Assembly (NCBI RefSeq): GCF_943193015.1
Contig: NZ_CALPCM010000030.1
Coordinates: forward strand, 1-34,492
Origin: Hominisplanchenecus_A murintestinalis
GTDB taxonomy: Bacteria > Bacillota > Clostridia > Lachnospirales > Lachnospiraceae
Length of the DNA stretch: 34,492 nucleotides
Direction of reading: 5' to 3'
Below, in pieces: positions 6,920-14,423 of this stretch. Position numbers and translations under genes: made by a program. The notes below the pieces were generated by a model, which saw only the letters and a list, made by a program, of their open reading frames with translations, was not told the DNA's origin and did no database searches. Every line of letters starts with the position of its first letter. The stretch's first letter is position 1.

Positions 6920-7988
6920 CATACATCTCCCATATTTGATCTGCAATTGCCTTTGCCATTAAAGGCGGAACTGCGTTACCTATCTGTGCGCTAATTGCCC
7001 TTCTTGGCCCATAAAACACAAATTCATCATCAAAGCTCTGTATTCTTGCCGCTTCTCTCGGTGTTATTGAACGATTTAATACTGGATGAGAATTAGTTCC
7101 ATTTGATGGGGTATCAAATCGGGTATCTATTGTCGGCGAAACATCATCCCAAACTAGTCTACCCCAAGTTGTATCAAACTTCTGATTGCCTTTAAGTTTA
7201 TCTGGTAGAAATTCTTTCCCTTTTTCAGGCGGAATCATAGCTAGTTTTTCTAACACCATTGTAGAATGGTTAGATGCGACATGATTATATAATTTATCCG
7301 AGTGACTTCTCATTAACTTCTGATATTCTGACCTCGGTTCATTTATATAATCGCATTCAAACTCTCCCTGGGCAGATTCCAAATATTCAAGATCCGACAT
7401 AGCATCTCTGATCGTTACAATTTTCTCGTCTCCTTTTGGTAATACCACTGTCTTAGTTTTAGAACAAATAAATATTGCTCGTTCCCGAGTCTGTGGTACG
7501 CCAAATTTTCTAGCGTTCATCACACCATAATCCACATTATAACCTAGTTTATATATGTAATCAAGAATTTCGTCTTTAAACCAACCATCTGCCGTTGTCA
7601 ACAAACTCCTTACGTTTTCTATCACAAAAATTTCTGGTTTGATTTCCTCAACAAATTTTAAATACTCTAAAAAAAGATAGTTCCTTGAATCCTTTAAACC
7701 CAATTTTTTCCCTTTCAAGGAAAATCCTTGACAGGGCGGTCCACCTATAATCATATTCACCTTTTTTTCTTTTGCAACTTTTAAAACTATTTGCCTAACA
7801 CTTTCTTCCTTGATATCTCCAGTAATCACCTCGGAAAAAGGCATATTTCTTTTAAATGTATCTGCCGCTTGTTCATTAAAATCCAGTGCTACTACTGTTG
7901 TAAAATGTTCATTCTTATGCATACCATAAGAAAATCCTCCTGCTCCACAAAACAAATCTAAAATTCTAAATTCTTGTATCTTTGACAT
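6912..7988 (-). CDS. dcm: C5-cytosine DNA methyltransferase
   Basis: A 358-residue m5C methyltransferase with the family motifs in order: motif I LDLFCGAGGFSYGM, motif IV GGPPCQGFS with catalytic Cys86, motif VI ENV (in FVIENVRSLLT), motif VIII QTRERAIFI, motif IX around LNRSITPREAARIQSF, and motif X QIGNAVPPLMAKAI. The target recognition region between VIII and IX is short. The start is set at ATG 7986-7988, with GAAGGA upstream; ATG 7997 sits directly on the ribosome binding site. It is the first methyltransferase after the small controller gene and overlaps the adenine methyltransferase. Two methyltransferases of different chemistry suggest an asymmetric target, or one modified differently on each strand. 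Confidence 0.95.
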   Translation of the reverse strand: MSKIQEFRILDLFCGAGGFSYGMHKNEHFTTVVALDFNEQAADTFKRNMPFSEVITGDIKEESVRQIVLKVAKEKKVNMIIGGPPCQGFSLKGKKLGLKDSRNYLFLEYLKFVEEIKPEIFVIENVRSLLTTADGWFKDEILDYIYKLGYNVDYGVMNARKFGVPQTRERAIFICSKTKTVVLPKGDEKIVTIRDAMSDLEYLESAQGEFECDYINEPRSEYQKLMRSHSDKLYNHVASNHSTMVLEKLAMIPPEKGKEFLPDKLKGNQKFDTTWGRLVWDDVSPTIDTRFDTPSNGTNSHPVLNRSITPREAARIQSFDDEFVFYGPRRAISAQIGNAVPPLMAKAIADQIWEMYDE

Positions 7989-8046
7989 AGTAATCATCCT
8001 TCATTCACTTAATTTCTATAAATATACCATATACGATGTTCCATTC

Positions 8047-8247
8047 TTATGCCTTAAACTCAATGATGTCATCAATCTTGCAGTTCAAAGCATTGCATAT
8101 TTTTTCTATACTTTCCAAAGATATATATTCATTTCGCCGAATCCTAGTCATAATATTCCCACTAATCCCTGCCTTTTTTGCAAGTTCAGCTCCTGATATT
8201 TTTCCATTTTTCATTCTTTCAAATAATCTACCATACTCTACGGACAC
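8047..8247 (-). CDS. Small XRE regulator, probable controller (C) protein
   Basis: A 66-residue one-domain XRE helix-turn-helix protein (SGAELAKKAGISGNIMTRIR, then YISLESIEKICNALNCKIDD). A GTG start at 8245-8247 with GGAGAAG 5 bp upstream gives the usual length of this family; an ATG at 8280 would add 11 residues before the conserved domain. It is the first gene of the restriction-modification operon, 58 bp before the cytosine methyltransferase. The palindrome between its own -35 and -10 is the likely binding site, suggesting autorepression. Delayed restriction after element transfer is the known role of C proteins and is inferred here. Confidence 0.8.
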   Translation of the reverse strand: MSVEYGRLFERMKNGKISGAELAKKAGISGNIMTRIRRNEYISLESIEKICNALNCKIDDIIEFKA

Positions 8248-8284
8248 AATTCTTCTCCATTCAACAAAGCCAACTATCATGTTT

Positions 8285-8312
8285 ATTATATCACGATTTC
8301 GTGATAATGCAA
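8285..8312 (-). promoter_or_regulatory. Promoter of the restriction-modification operon with embedded operator
   Basis: On the minus strand, TTGCAT (8307-8312) and TATAAT (8285-8290) are separated by 16 bp. The 18-bp perfect palindrome TATCACGATTTCGTGATA (8289-8306) fills the spacer and touches the -10 box. A bound dimer would exclude RNA polymerase. This is a strong sign of autoregulation by the small XRE protein encoded next to it. Confidence 0.8.
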
Positions 8313-8386
8313 CCTTTTACCTTAAAATATATGGTCCCAGTACAAAAAGTCGTTTATATCATCTCACTATCTATATATAAACCTAT

Positions 8387-8659
8387 CTAGCACTTGCAAT
8401 GCACTATATATAGCAAAAAAGTACAAAGAAAGTATTTTGCACTGAAACCACATATCCTATCTATCAAACCCAAAATCCAAATTTCTGGATTTTCACATCC
8501 GGTATATGTGTTCTTGCACTTTGAATTGTCCAGTAACACTATACCATGATAAAAACCATCCCTATACTCTTTCAGACAATCTATTCGCATCAATCTGAAT
8601 TTCCTTAACTCCCCTTCCGGTTCCAAAGCAAAATTCGGAATCAGATAATCCCCACATTT
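8387..8659 (-). pseudogene. tnpV: TnpV-like transposon protein remnant
   Basis: A minus-strand open frame without a convincing start (TTG 8624-8626 is the only candidate). It begins CGDYLIPNFALEPEGELRKF and continues LKEYRDGFYHGIVLL, which matches the N-terminal half of TnpV proteins carried by Clostridial transposons. The similarity stops near 8540 and the tail (with TGCENPEIWILGL) does not fit. The expected C-terminal half is absent, so this is a broken gene. It lies between the restriction cassette and the relaxase and marks an old insertion or deletion. I see nothing else in 8313-8386 or 8660-8800. Confidence 0.5.
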
Positions 8660-8800
8660 TCATAAGTTATAGTAAACGACAGTTCTTTTTAAGATAAATA
8701 TTCTACAAATCCTCTGGAAACAATAGCTCTTGAGCAGGCAAGAACAAGAAACAATGTCGCTTACAATATATTCATCACTTGTTCCTCTCTTTTCATAAAT

Positions 8801-10165
8801 CTACATTTCCTGCTGCCGTTGCTTATTTTTACTCACCATGTCCTGTCGGCGGCTCTGTTTCTGTCGATTATGCTCCGCAGCATCCGCTTTTGCCTCCTCC
8901 AGCCTCTGCTTCATGGTCTTTGGCGCAAGCGATTTTACAAATTCCACAAACGCCTCTCCAAGTCCCCTTGATGCTACAAACCGTTTTAATTTTTCGACTT
9001 GCTCAGTAAGCGCAGCTATCTTCTGCTCCAAATTCGATATCTTCTTCTCATATTTCTCCAAGAGATGATTTCTCGACACCGCCTTACTGAAAGCATCCAA
9101 TATTTTATTCCAGTCGCTTTTCTTTACTTTGACATATTCCTCACTACCAAAAAGATTTGTCATTGGAACAGCAACGCTTTTCATACTTTTTGTTTCTGCC
9201 GCCACTTCCTTTGAAATCATTTTAAATGTTTCCGCCCTTAAATCATGTTTCGCAAGAACTTCCTTCGCCGCTTTTTCTTTTTCCTCTGCTTCCTCAATCT
9301 GCTCTGTGAGTTTCTGTGCCTGTAAAACCAACTCATTGTTTTGTACCTCCATTTCTTGCACCTGTCCACGAAGTTCTGCTGTTTTCTGCACAAGATCATC
9401 ATTCTGTTGCTCAAGAGCCTCATTCCGCTTATCCAGCACCACCGCATGTTGTTCCAGTTTTTCCACTTCACGCATTGCTGTCTTATATTCCGGCAGCGAC
9501 AGATTATCACGCTGTACACCGAGAACTTCTATCTCAATCCCCTGCTCCCTGCACAGTTCTGTCAGATATTCCCTCTCTCGTTCCTGCCATGCGACAGTTT
9601 CATTCTGTTTTCTACTGACCGCTTTTGCAAATCCCATCTGCTGGAATGCCTTTGTCAGACTGTTGCGTGTCTTCATGCCATTTTTATATCCATGCGCTAC
9701 CGGAATATAGTCTATATGTAGATGCGGTGTTGCCTCATCCAGATGCATCACACAGTTGAATAAATATAGATTCGGATTGCGCTCCTGAAAAGTCTTTGCA
9801 TAGCGGTCTAAGACTTCTATTGCCGCTTTTGCCTCCTCTGTCAGCACTCCGTTTTCGTCCGTAACCGGAGTATCTGTCTTTTTACCTATCTGTACGATAT
9901 TTTCATAAAAAGCCTTTTCCTTATTGCCAGAATTTTCTATCTCTTTCAGATAATCGTCTTTCTGCCTGTCTTTACGCTTCTGCGCCGCATTATAATCCCG
10001 AAGTGCCTGTCCGAAGCATTTTTCATAGGCATCTTTTAATGGTTCCTGTATGTAAATCCGGTTCCAAGCTGTTCTTTCCGGCACCACATTATTGCAAATA
10101 AATTCCCTGTTATTGTGCGTAAGATGTCCTTTCCCTTTTGGAAAAGAAATTGTTTTTGCCGCCAA
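8801..10165 (-). CDS. mobV: MobV-family relaxase (plasmid mobilization/recombination protein)
   Basis: A 454-residue Pre/MobV-type relaxase that would nick oriT and lead the strand during mobilization. The HUH signature lies in VMHLDEATPHLHIDYIP (residues 139-155; H141, E144, H148, H150). The N-terminal region has THNNREF and NVVPERTAWN, fitting the family's DNA-binding start. Residues about 230-330 and 370-405 are long coiled coils, and the C-terminus is basic. TTG 10163-10165 is the only plausible start in frame. No secretion genes accompany it. The 298-bp hairpin-rich stretch upstream is the likely oriT. Length fits the family. Confidence 0.85.
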   Translation of the reverse strand: MAAKTISFPKGKGHLTHNNREFICNNVVPERTAWNRIYIQEPLKDAYEKCFGQALRDYNAAQKRKDRQKDDYLKEIENSGNKEKAFYENIVQIGKKTDTPVTDENGVLTEEAKAAIEVLDRYAKTFQERNPNLYLFNCVMHLDEATPHLHIDYIPVAHGYKNGMKTRNSLTKAFQQMGFAKAVSRKQNETVAWQEREREYLTELCREQGIEIEVLGVQRDNLSLPEYKTAMREVEKLEQHAVVLDKRNEALEQQNDDLVQKTAELRGQVQEMEVQNNELVLQAQKLTEQIEEAEEKEKAAKEVLAKHDLRAETFKMISKEVAAETKSMKSVAVPMTNLFGSEEYVKVKKSDWNKILDAFSKAVSRNHLLEKYEKKISNLEQKIAALTEQVEKLKRFVASRGLGEAFVEFVKSLAPKTMKQRLEEAKADAAEHNRQKQSRRQDMVSKNKQRQQEM

Positions 10166-10463
10166 CGCATCACTCTCTTTCTCATATTTTTATGTATACA
10201 TATTAACTATGGTTTTGTTACTTTTGTCAAAAGTAACGCCTTATTACTTCTGACGCATACGCATCAGAAGTAAGGCGCTCTCCGAGGGTATTCTGCCTGA
10301 CGGCATCCGTGGTCTGCCGGAAAAACCATCCGACAGACTGCTCATTCCGGCAAAATACAGCCGTCATTCGTTTTAGTCAACAGTACCGAATTTAAGCTTT
10401 TCGGTACCGTTCCATAGGCTTCCTTTTCGGAAAAGAGTGCCGAATATAAAAATTTGGAACCGC
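10166..10463. repeat. oriT: Hairpin-rich non-coding region, candidate oriT of the MobV relaxase
   Basis: Five inverted repeats lie in about 220 bp upstream of the relaxase gene. They are: GTTACTTTT/AAAAGTAAC (10217-10237, 3-nt loop); TTACTTCTGA/TCAGAAGTAA (10244-10273) with outer CGCC/GGCG; nested TGACGGC/GCCGTCA (10298-10366) around TGCCGGAA/TTCCGGCA (10315-10352); GTACCGAA/TTCGGTAC (10383-10407); and CTTTTCGGAAAAG (10423-10435). MobV origins are typically inverted repeats just upstream of mob. A single-strand origin is another reading. No ORF is convincing here. Confidence 0.55.
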
Positions 10464-10913
10464 CTACTCGCCCATTGCAAATGCAAACGCTATCATATCC
10501 TCAGACAATTCTGGCTCCTGCATCTGCCCTATTCCGTCCGCATCAGTCTTTTTCGTAAGATTTTCCGCACCGGAATAAAATACAGAAACATATTCACTGA
10601 AGCTGTTGCTGATCTGCTCAGTTAAGGCTCTCTGTAGCTCTTGGAGCATTTCATGGGATTTTTGATCTAACGCCCTGTCCAGCATCTTCCCAAGAATATC
10701 TGTATCCTGCTCCGACAGAATAGCAGAATCACTCACCGCATTATCAGTTTCAGCCTGTATACGCCCGTCAAGAACCGCTACAAACGCATCAGAAAGTATC
10801 TTTCCATAAGAACCGTCCTTTCGTGTAATGCCCTGCAAATATTCCCAAGTCCTGCGTTGGTTCTCATCTTCCATACAGAATTTTATGTTGCTGCATTTAT
10901 AAGCCTTTCTCAT
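10464..10913 (-). CDS. Probable partner protein of the ParM/StbA-like ATPase
   Basis: A 149-residue protein I do not recognise by family. It has basic, Cys-containing N-terminal residues (RKAYKCSNIKFCMEDENQ), a mostly helical middle (ILGKMLDRALDQKSHEMLQE), and an acidic C-terminus. It starts 15 bp after the stop of the ParM-like gene, with a GAGG ribosome binding site, and is surely co-transcribed. In ParM/StbA loci the downstream gene encodes the DNA-binding adaptor that links filament to centromere. That role is inferred from position only. No helix-turn-helix is obvious, and a ribbon-helix-helix cannot be excluded. Confidence 0.6.
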   Translation of the reverse strand: MRKAYKCSNIKFCMEDENQRRTWEYLQGITRKDGSYGKILSDAFVAVLDGRIQAETDNAVSDSAILSEQDTDILGKMLDRALDQKSHEMLQELQRALTEQISNSFSEYVSVFYSGAENLTKKTDADGIGQMQEPELSEDMIAFAFAMGE

Positions 10914-10928
10914 TCCATAACCTCATTT

Positions 10929-11852
10929 CTACACTGCCTGTCTGCGCTGTTTCTGCATTGCAAGGTATTCATATCCTTTTGCATTTGCACAGATGTCCTC
11001 AATAAAAGTCACATTCCCTTTTGAAGCAATATCACTGTAATGTCTGAGCAGGCAGCCACCCCCGCCAATCACATACAGATGCACCAGACTTTCCTTATAC
11101 CCATAGTCAACCAGCCTCTTTAAAATATCTCCTGCATACCGTTCTGCAATCCGGCTGACTATTTTTGCAACATCATCCGTCCTGCCCTGCAAACCATTTA
11201 TCAGCATCGGCTCAATCATAATCTCCGGTACACTTTCGCCCGCCGATTTGGACAGTTCTTTTTGTATTTCTTTCATACAGATCGAAACACCAAATTTGTC
11301 TGTCACAAGGCTTTTCTCTAATGGTCTGCCGTCCACAATCTGCATCACGTTCATCGTACCATTCCCAATATCCGCTATCATGTTAAACCCTTTCATTGAA
11401 CCGGCGTTGCATACCGCCGCAAATCCCTGCGGAAACACTTCCACTCCGCACAAATGCACTCTGTAGCTTTCTTTACGGAATGAGAAAAATAATTCCTGCT
11501 CCTGCATCAGATATTTCTTAAAATCTGCCGCCTGACTTTTCGCCCAAGCAAGCGGAAGTCCAACTGCCAGTACCACTTTTGCTTCATGCAGACCTCGGAA
11601 TTTCAGTTCTTCCGCCAATCCTGCCAATGTGAGAATAAAAAAGTCCTGCGAATCTGTCTTGTTCCCCTGATAAATTAAGTGATTTTCCCCAATCACATAA
11701 TACTTATCCTTATACTTGATGTAATTCACACTGACTATCGGTTCTTCCTCAAAGCATTCCACGCCTGTCCTAAATACCCTGTGTGCTGTTTTTATATTGC
11801 CATAACCATGATCCAGTCCGATAATGATTTTTGTGTTGTTATATTTCTGCAT
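10929..11852 (-). CDS. parM: ParM/StbA-like actin-fold segregation ATPase
   Basis: A 307-residue protein of the plasmid StbA/ParM family. The phosphate 1 loop is LDHGYGNIKTA (residues 13-23), the phosphate 2 region is DIGNGTMNVMQI, and an adenosine-binding GGGG motif lies in LYVIGGGGCLLRHY near the C-terminus. Such proteins polymerise with ATP and push plasmid copies apart. Its presence in an integrated element implies that the excised circle persists or replicates. It heads an operon with the 149-residue gene. The repeats 11907-11999 just upstream are the likely centromere/operator. The family is clear; the segregation role here is inferred. Confidence 0.85.
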   Translation of the reverse strand: MQKYNNTKIIIGLDHGYGNIKTAHRVFRTGVECFEEEPIVSVNYIKYKDKYYVIGENHLIYQGNKTDSQDFFILTLAGLAEELKFRGLHEAKVVLAVGLPLAWAKSQAADFKKYLMQEQELFFSFRKESYRVHLCGVEVFPQGFAAVCNAGSMKGFNMIADIGNGTMNVMQIVDGRPLEKSLVTDKFGVSICMKEIQKELSKSAGESVPEIMIEPMLINGLQGRTDDVAKIVSRIAERYAGDILKRLVDYGYKESLVHLYVIGGGGCLLRHYSDIASKGNVTFIEDICANAKGYEYLAMQKQRRQAV

Positions 11853-11906
11853 AATAAATGCTCTCCTATTATTGTTAATCTTATTATTGTGTTTTCATTT
11901 TTTTCG

Positions 11907-11999
11907 GTTTACACCGTTTACAAATAGCGGAAAGCCTTGATTTTCCTATATTCCGCTGTAAACTCACCGTTTACAAAAATGTAAACGCGCCCTGTAAAC
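11907..11999. repeat. Cluster of six GTTTACA repeats, candidate centromere or iterons
   Basis: GTTTACA occurs at 11907, 11916 and 11969, and its complement TGTAAAC at 11957, 11980 and 11993. That is six copies in 93 bp. Two copies sit in a larger dyad with AGCGGAA (11926-11932) / TTCCGCT (11951-11957). It lies between the VapE-like gene and the parM-like gene. A ParR-type binding centromere that also represses parM, or replication iterons, are both plausible. Confidence 0.6.
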
Positions 12000-12031
12000 C
12001 GGATAAAAAAGAGTTTAAAGCATACTTCCAT

Positions 12032-13390
12032 TTACTCCTTAAAAGGTAACTGCGCATTATCCGGCAATGGTGAAAATCCCTGCATATCGGTTCTGCGTTT
12101 CCAACCACGCTGCAATCCATACCTGCCAAACCTGTGGGAGCTGATTTTCTCCCAGCCGTTAATACAGGTGTTCATAATGCTGTTAACTTCCTTAATCTCC
12201 CATTGTTTCGGTTCCTCATACTCATGCCGCAATGCTTCTCTGTAAATCATCTCACTGCACACATACTTGTCGGTACAATCGTCCAGCCACGCCTGAATAA
12301 TTCCAACCTTTGTATCTTCCGGCATAAACTGTTTCTGCATCTCCTTCAGATATTCTTCCATCTCTTTTGACAGCTTTAACTCATGCGTACAGTTCTTATA
12401 GATAACCATAGCCTCCGCCCACGCCTGCACAATATATTCCCTCGACTCCTTTTCGTCCTCAAGGATATGTTTCTCCACACGCTCCTGATGAACCAGAACA
12501 GGCGCAAATCTTCTGTTCCCCGTTCTGTCCAGCGGAAGAAAATCAAGGTTGTTTGATGTGCCGACAAAGATACACTGTCTTGGTCTGTCCTCCGCATAAG
12601 TCTGATACGGAATACGGTATGTTTCTTTCTGCCTGCTCAAAAACGATTTAATATCTTCAATACTTTTTGCATTGACAGTGGCAAGCATTTCCGACATCTC
12701 AATGATCCAATGCCCCTGCATCTTGCTGTAAACATTTTCATCATCCATGCGCTTCAGATCGTCCGTAAACCACTCATCATTGATAGCGAGAAAGCGAAAA
12801 AATGTAGACTTTCCTGCGCCCTGACCGCCCACAAGGCAGACCATAATCTCAAACTTGCAACCTGGCTCATAAATCCGGCGTATTGCCGCCAGCATCAAAA
12901 GCCGCATAATTTCTCTTGTGTACTCATTATCATCTGCGCCAAGAAAACGTGGAAGCAGATTTGCAATCCTGTTTTTTCCATCCCATTGCAGATTTTCAAG
13001 AAATTCCCTTATAGGGTGATAACTTCTCTCGCTGGCTATAATACTGACAGCTTTATTGATAGCCTTATCATTGGAAATGCCATAATTTGTTTCTATGTAT
13101 CGCTGGATCTGGTACATATCCACATCGGTGACACAGCTCCCATTCCGTTTCCACGACAACTGCTTTACAATATCAATTTTATTTGTCAGTTCATTTTTGC
13201 ATATGGCATCTTTCAGCACCGGATCTCTGTATAAAATAGTCACGCAGTTTTCGATAGAAGATTTCACATTCCCTTTCTGTGTTCTTGCAAGCGACCCCAG
13301 CACGTCCTCTACGGTACTCATTTCTGCATCAAGCGCTTCCCCGACTGCATTCCATAATTCGCTTTCTGCCTGCACAGATTTTTCCTGCAA
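12032..13390 (-). CDS. VirE/VapE-family replicative helicase-like ATPase
   Basis: A 452-residue protein with the virulence-associated E (VirE) P-loop domain. Walker A is GGQGAGKS (residues 188-195), Walker B lies in HWIIEMSEM, sensor-like CIFVGTSNNLDFL follows, and the arginine finger region is DRTGNRRFAPV. An N-terminal helical region (1-180) precedes it. These proteins act as SF3-like helicases in phage satellites and integrative elements. The TTG start lies 3 bases after GGAGG and overlaps the CHC2 gene by 62 bp. Together with that gene it forms a primase-helicase pair for replication of the excised element. Confidence 0.85.
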   Translation of the reverse strand: MQEKSVQAESELWNAVGEALDAEMSTVEDVLGSLARTQKGNVKSSIENCVTILYRDPVLKDAICKNELTNKIDIVKQLSWKRNGSCVTDVDMYQIQRYIETNYGISNDKAINKAVSIIASERSYHPIREFLENLQWDGKNRIANLLPRFLGADDNEYTREIMRLLMLAAIRRIYEPGCKFEIMVCLVGGQGAGKSTFFRFLAINDEWFTDDLKRMDDENVYSKMQGHWIIEMSEMLATVNAKSIEDIKSFLSRQKETYRIPYQTYAEDRPRQCIFVGTSNNLDFLPLDRTGNRRFAPVLVHQERVEKHILEDEKESREYIVQAWAEAMVIYKNCTHELKLSKEMEEYLKEMQKQFMPEDTKVGIIQAWLDDCTDKYVCSEMIYREALRHEYEEPKQWEIKEVNSIMNTCINGWEKISSHRFGRYGLQRGWKRRTDMQGFSPLPDNAQLPFKE

Positions 13391-13976
13391 TTTCCTCCAC
13401 CCTCTTTCTATCCTTTAAAAACAGCTCCCGCCTCTCTGAAACATCTCCCATGCACAGAATATCCAGCCAGTAATTAATCAGCGGCTCTGCATGAAGCATC
13501 TGCGCATGATCTTCCGAAAAAATAATGTCAGGCGGTTTCCCAATCAGAAAGTGATTTACGCTGTCAACCTCTGAAATACAGCCCCTCAATTTATCAATGG
13601 TCTGACTGCACCATTTTTCAAACCGTTCTCGAATGCGTGTTACCCTTTCACGCTCTGCCTTTTCGCTGCGGATACGCTCTTTTTCCTGCACACTCAACTC
13701 CGCATTTCCCTTTGCATCAACAGGCAGAGAAAAATCCTCTATCAGCTTTAGTGCCGCATCATACTGTGACAGCCCAAACATACGCGAAACATAATCAACC
13801 ACATCTCCGCCGACACCACAGGCAAAACAGTGGTAATTTTTATCAATCTTCATGCTTGGATGCTTATCATCATGAAACGGACAACACGCAGTTCCATTTC
13901 TTCTAACATTCAGACCATAGTATTCCGCTGTCTGCCTTGCAGTCAGATGTTCTTTTACCTCTGAAAAAATATTCAA
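13329..13976 (-). CDS. CHC2 zinc-finger primase-like protein
   Basis: A 215-residue protein with an N-terminal DnaG-type zinc-binding domain: CCPFHDDKHPSM (Cys31-32, His35), then CFACGVGGDVVDYV (Cys50, Cys53). A long charged helix with KERIRSEKAERERVTRIRER follows. No TOPRIM catalytic domain is visible, so polymerase activity is not shown. It probably recognises template DNA for the VapE-like helicase. The start is TTG 13974-13976 with GGAGGG about ten bases upstream. It lies downstream of the mobC-like gene and a hairpin. Confidence 0.8.
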   Translation of the reverse strand: MNIFSEVKEHLTARQTAEYYGLNVRRNGTACCPFHDDKHPSMKIDKNYHCFACGVGGDVVDYVSRMFGLSQYDAALKLIEDFSLPVDAKGNAELSVQEKERIRSEKAERERVTRIRERFEKWCSQTIDKLRGCISEVDSVNHFLIGKPPDIIFSEDHAQMLHAEPLINYWLDILCMGDVSERRELFLKDRKRVEEIAGKICAGRKRIMECSRGSA

Positions 13977-14065
13977 TTTTACAGCTTTCCCTCCTTTTCA
14001 TCCGGAAAAGCCTCTGCTATAATAAATCTGCGTATTTATGTAAAGAGGCTTGTCCTTTTTGCACT

Positions 14066-14095
14066 CAGATTAAGTTGCGCCAACAACTTAATCTG
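14066..14095. repeat. Hairpin with CGCCAA loop, candidate oriT of element 2
   Basis: A perfect 12-bp stem CAGATTAAGTTG (14066-14077) / CAACTTAATCTG (14084-14095) encloses the loop CGCCAA (14078-14083). The stem overlaps the stop of the mobC-like gene. The same loop with a different stem lies after the mobC-like gene of element 1 (633-650). TAAGTTGCGCC also resembles the known TAAGTGCGCC nick region of RSF1010-type origins. No T-run fits a terminator. Confidence 0.55.
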
Positions 14096-14423
14096 TTTCC
14101 GAAGTGCTTCTGTTACCAGCAGAAGCATTTCTATTCTGTCCGACTTCCAACAACTGCTTTACCAATTCCAACAGTATTTTTTCATCTTTTGTATTTCCAT
14201 TTTCTATCTGTTTCAATACCTGTTCTAAAGCTTTTGCAACTCTGTTAGACATATAATTTCCGGCAGTTACCGCTACTTCCTGTCCTAATATAGCCTTGCG
14301 GTAATAATCTCCTTTGGGAAGTCCTGATAATATAATCCTCGCTTCCACTTGGGCTTTTTCCTCATCACTCAGCCAAAAAGCGATTGTATTACGCCGAAAC
14401 CTGTCCTCACGCTTACACGCCAT
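14088..14423 (-). CDS. MobC-like relaxosome accessory protein, element 2
   Basis: A 111-residue protein with an N-terminal ribbon-helix-helix-like segment (RFRRNTIAFWLSDEEKAQVE) and SGLPKGDYYRKAIL, related to the 674-1009 protein. A helical C-terminal half follows. The ATG 14421-14423 start has GGTGAGG just upstream and overlaps the integrase stop; a GTG at 14432 is the alternative. MobC proteins assist relaxases at oriT. The conserved hairpin at its 3' end may be its binding site. Its link to the MobV relaxase of the same element is not proven, because MobV systems usually lack MobC. Confidence 0.65.
   Translation of the reverse strand: MACKREDRFRRNTIAFWLSDEEKAQVEARIILSGLPKGDYYRKAILGQEVAVTAGNYMSNRVAKALEQVLKQIENGNTKDEKILLELVKQLLEVGQNRNASAGNRSTSETD

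Noticed and set aside
9129..9710. Plus-strand 193-codon ORF opposite the relaxase
   Set aside because: Ser/Cys/Phe-rich antisense translation of the relaxase coiled coil; no family features.
11907..11999. CRISPR-like array
   Set aside because: The repeats are 7 bp, in mixed orientation and irregularly spaced; there are no cas genes.
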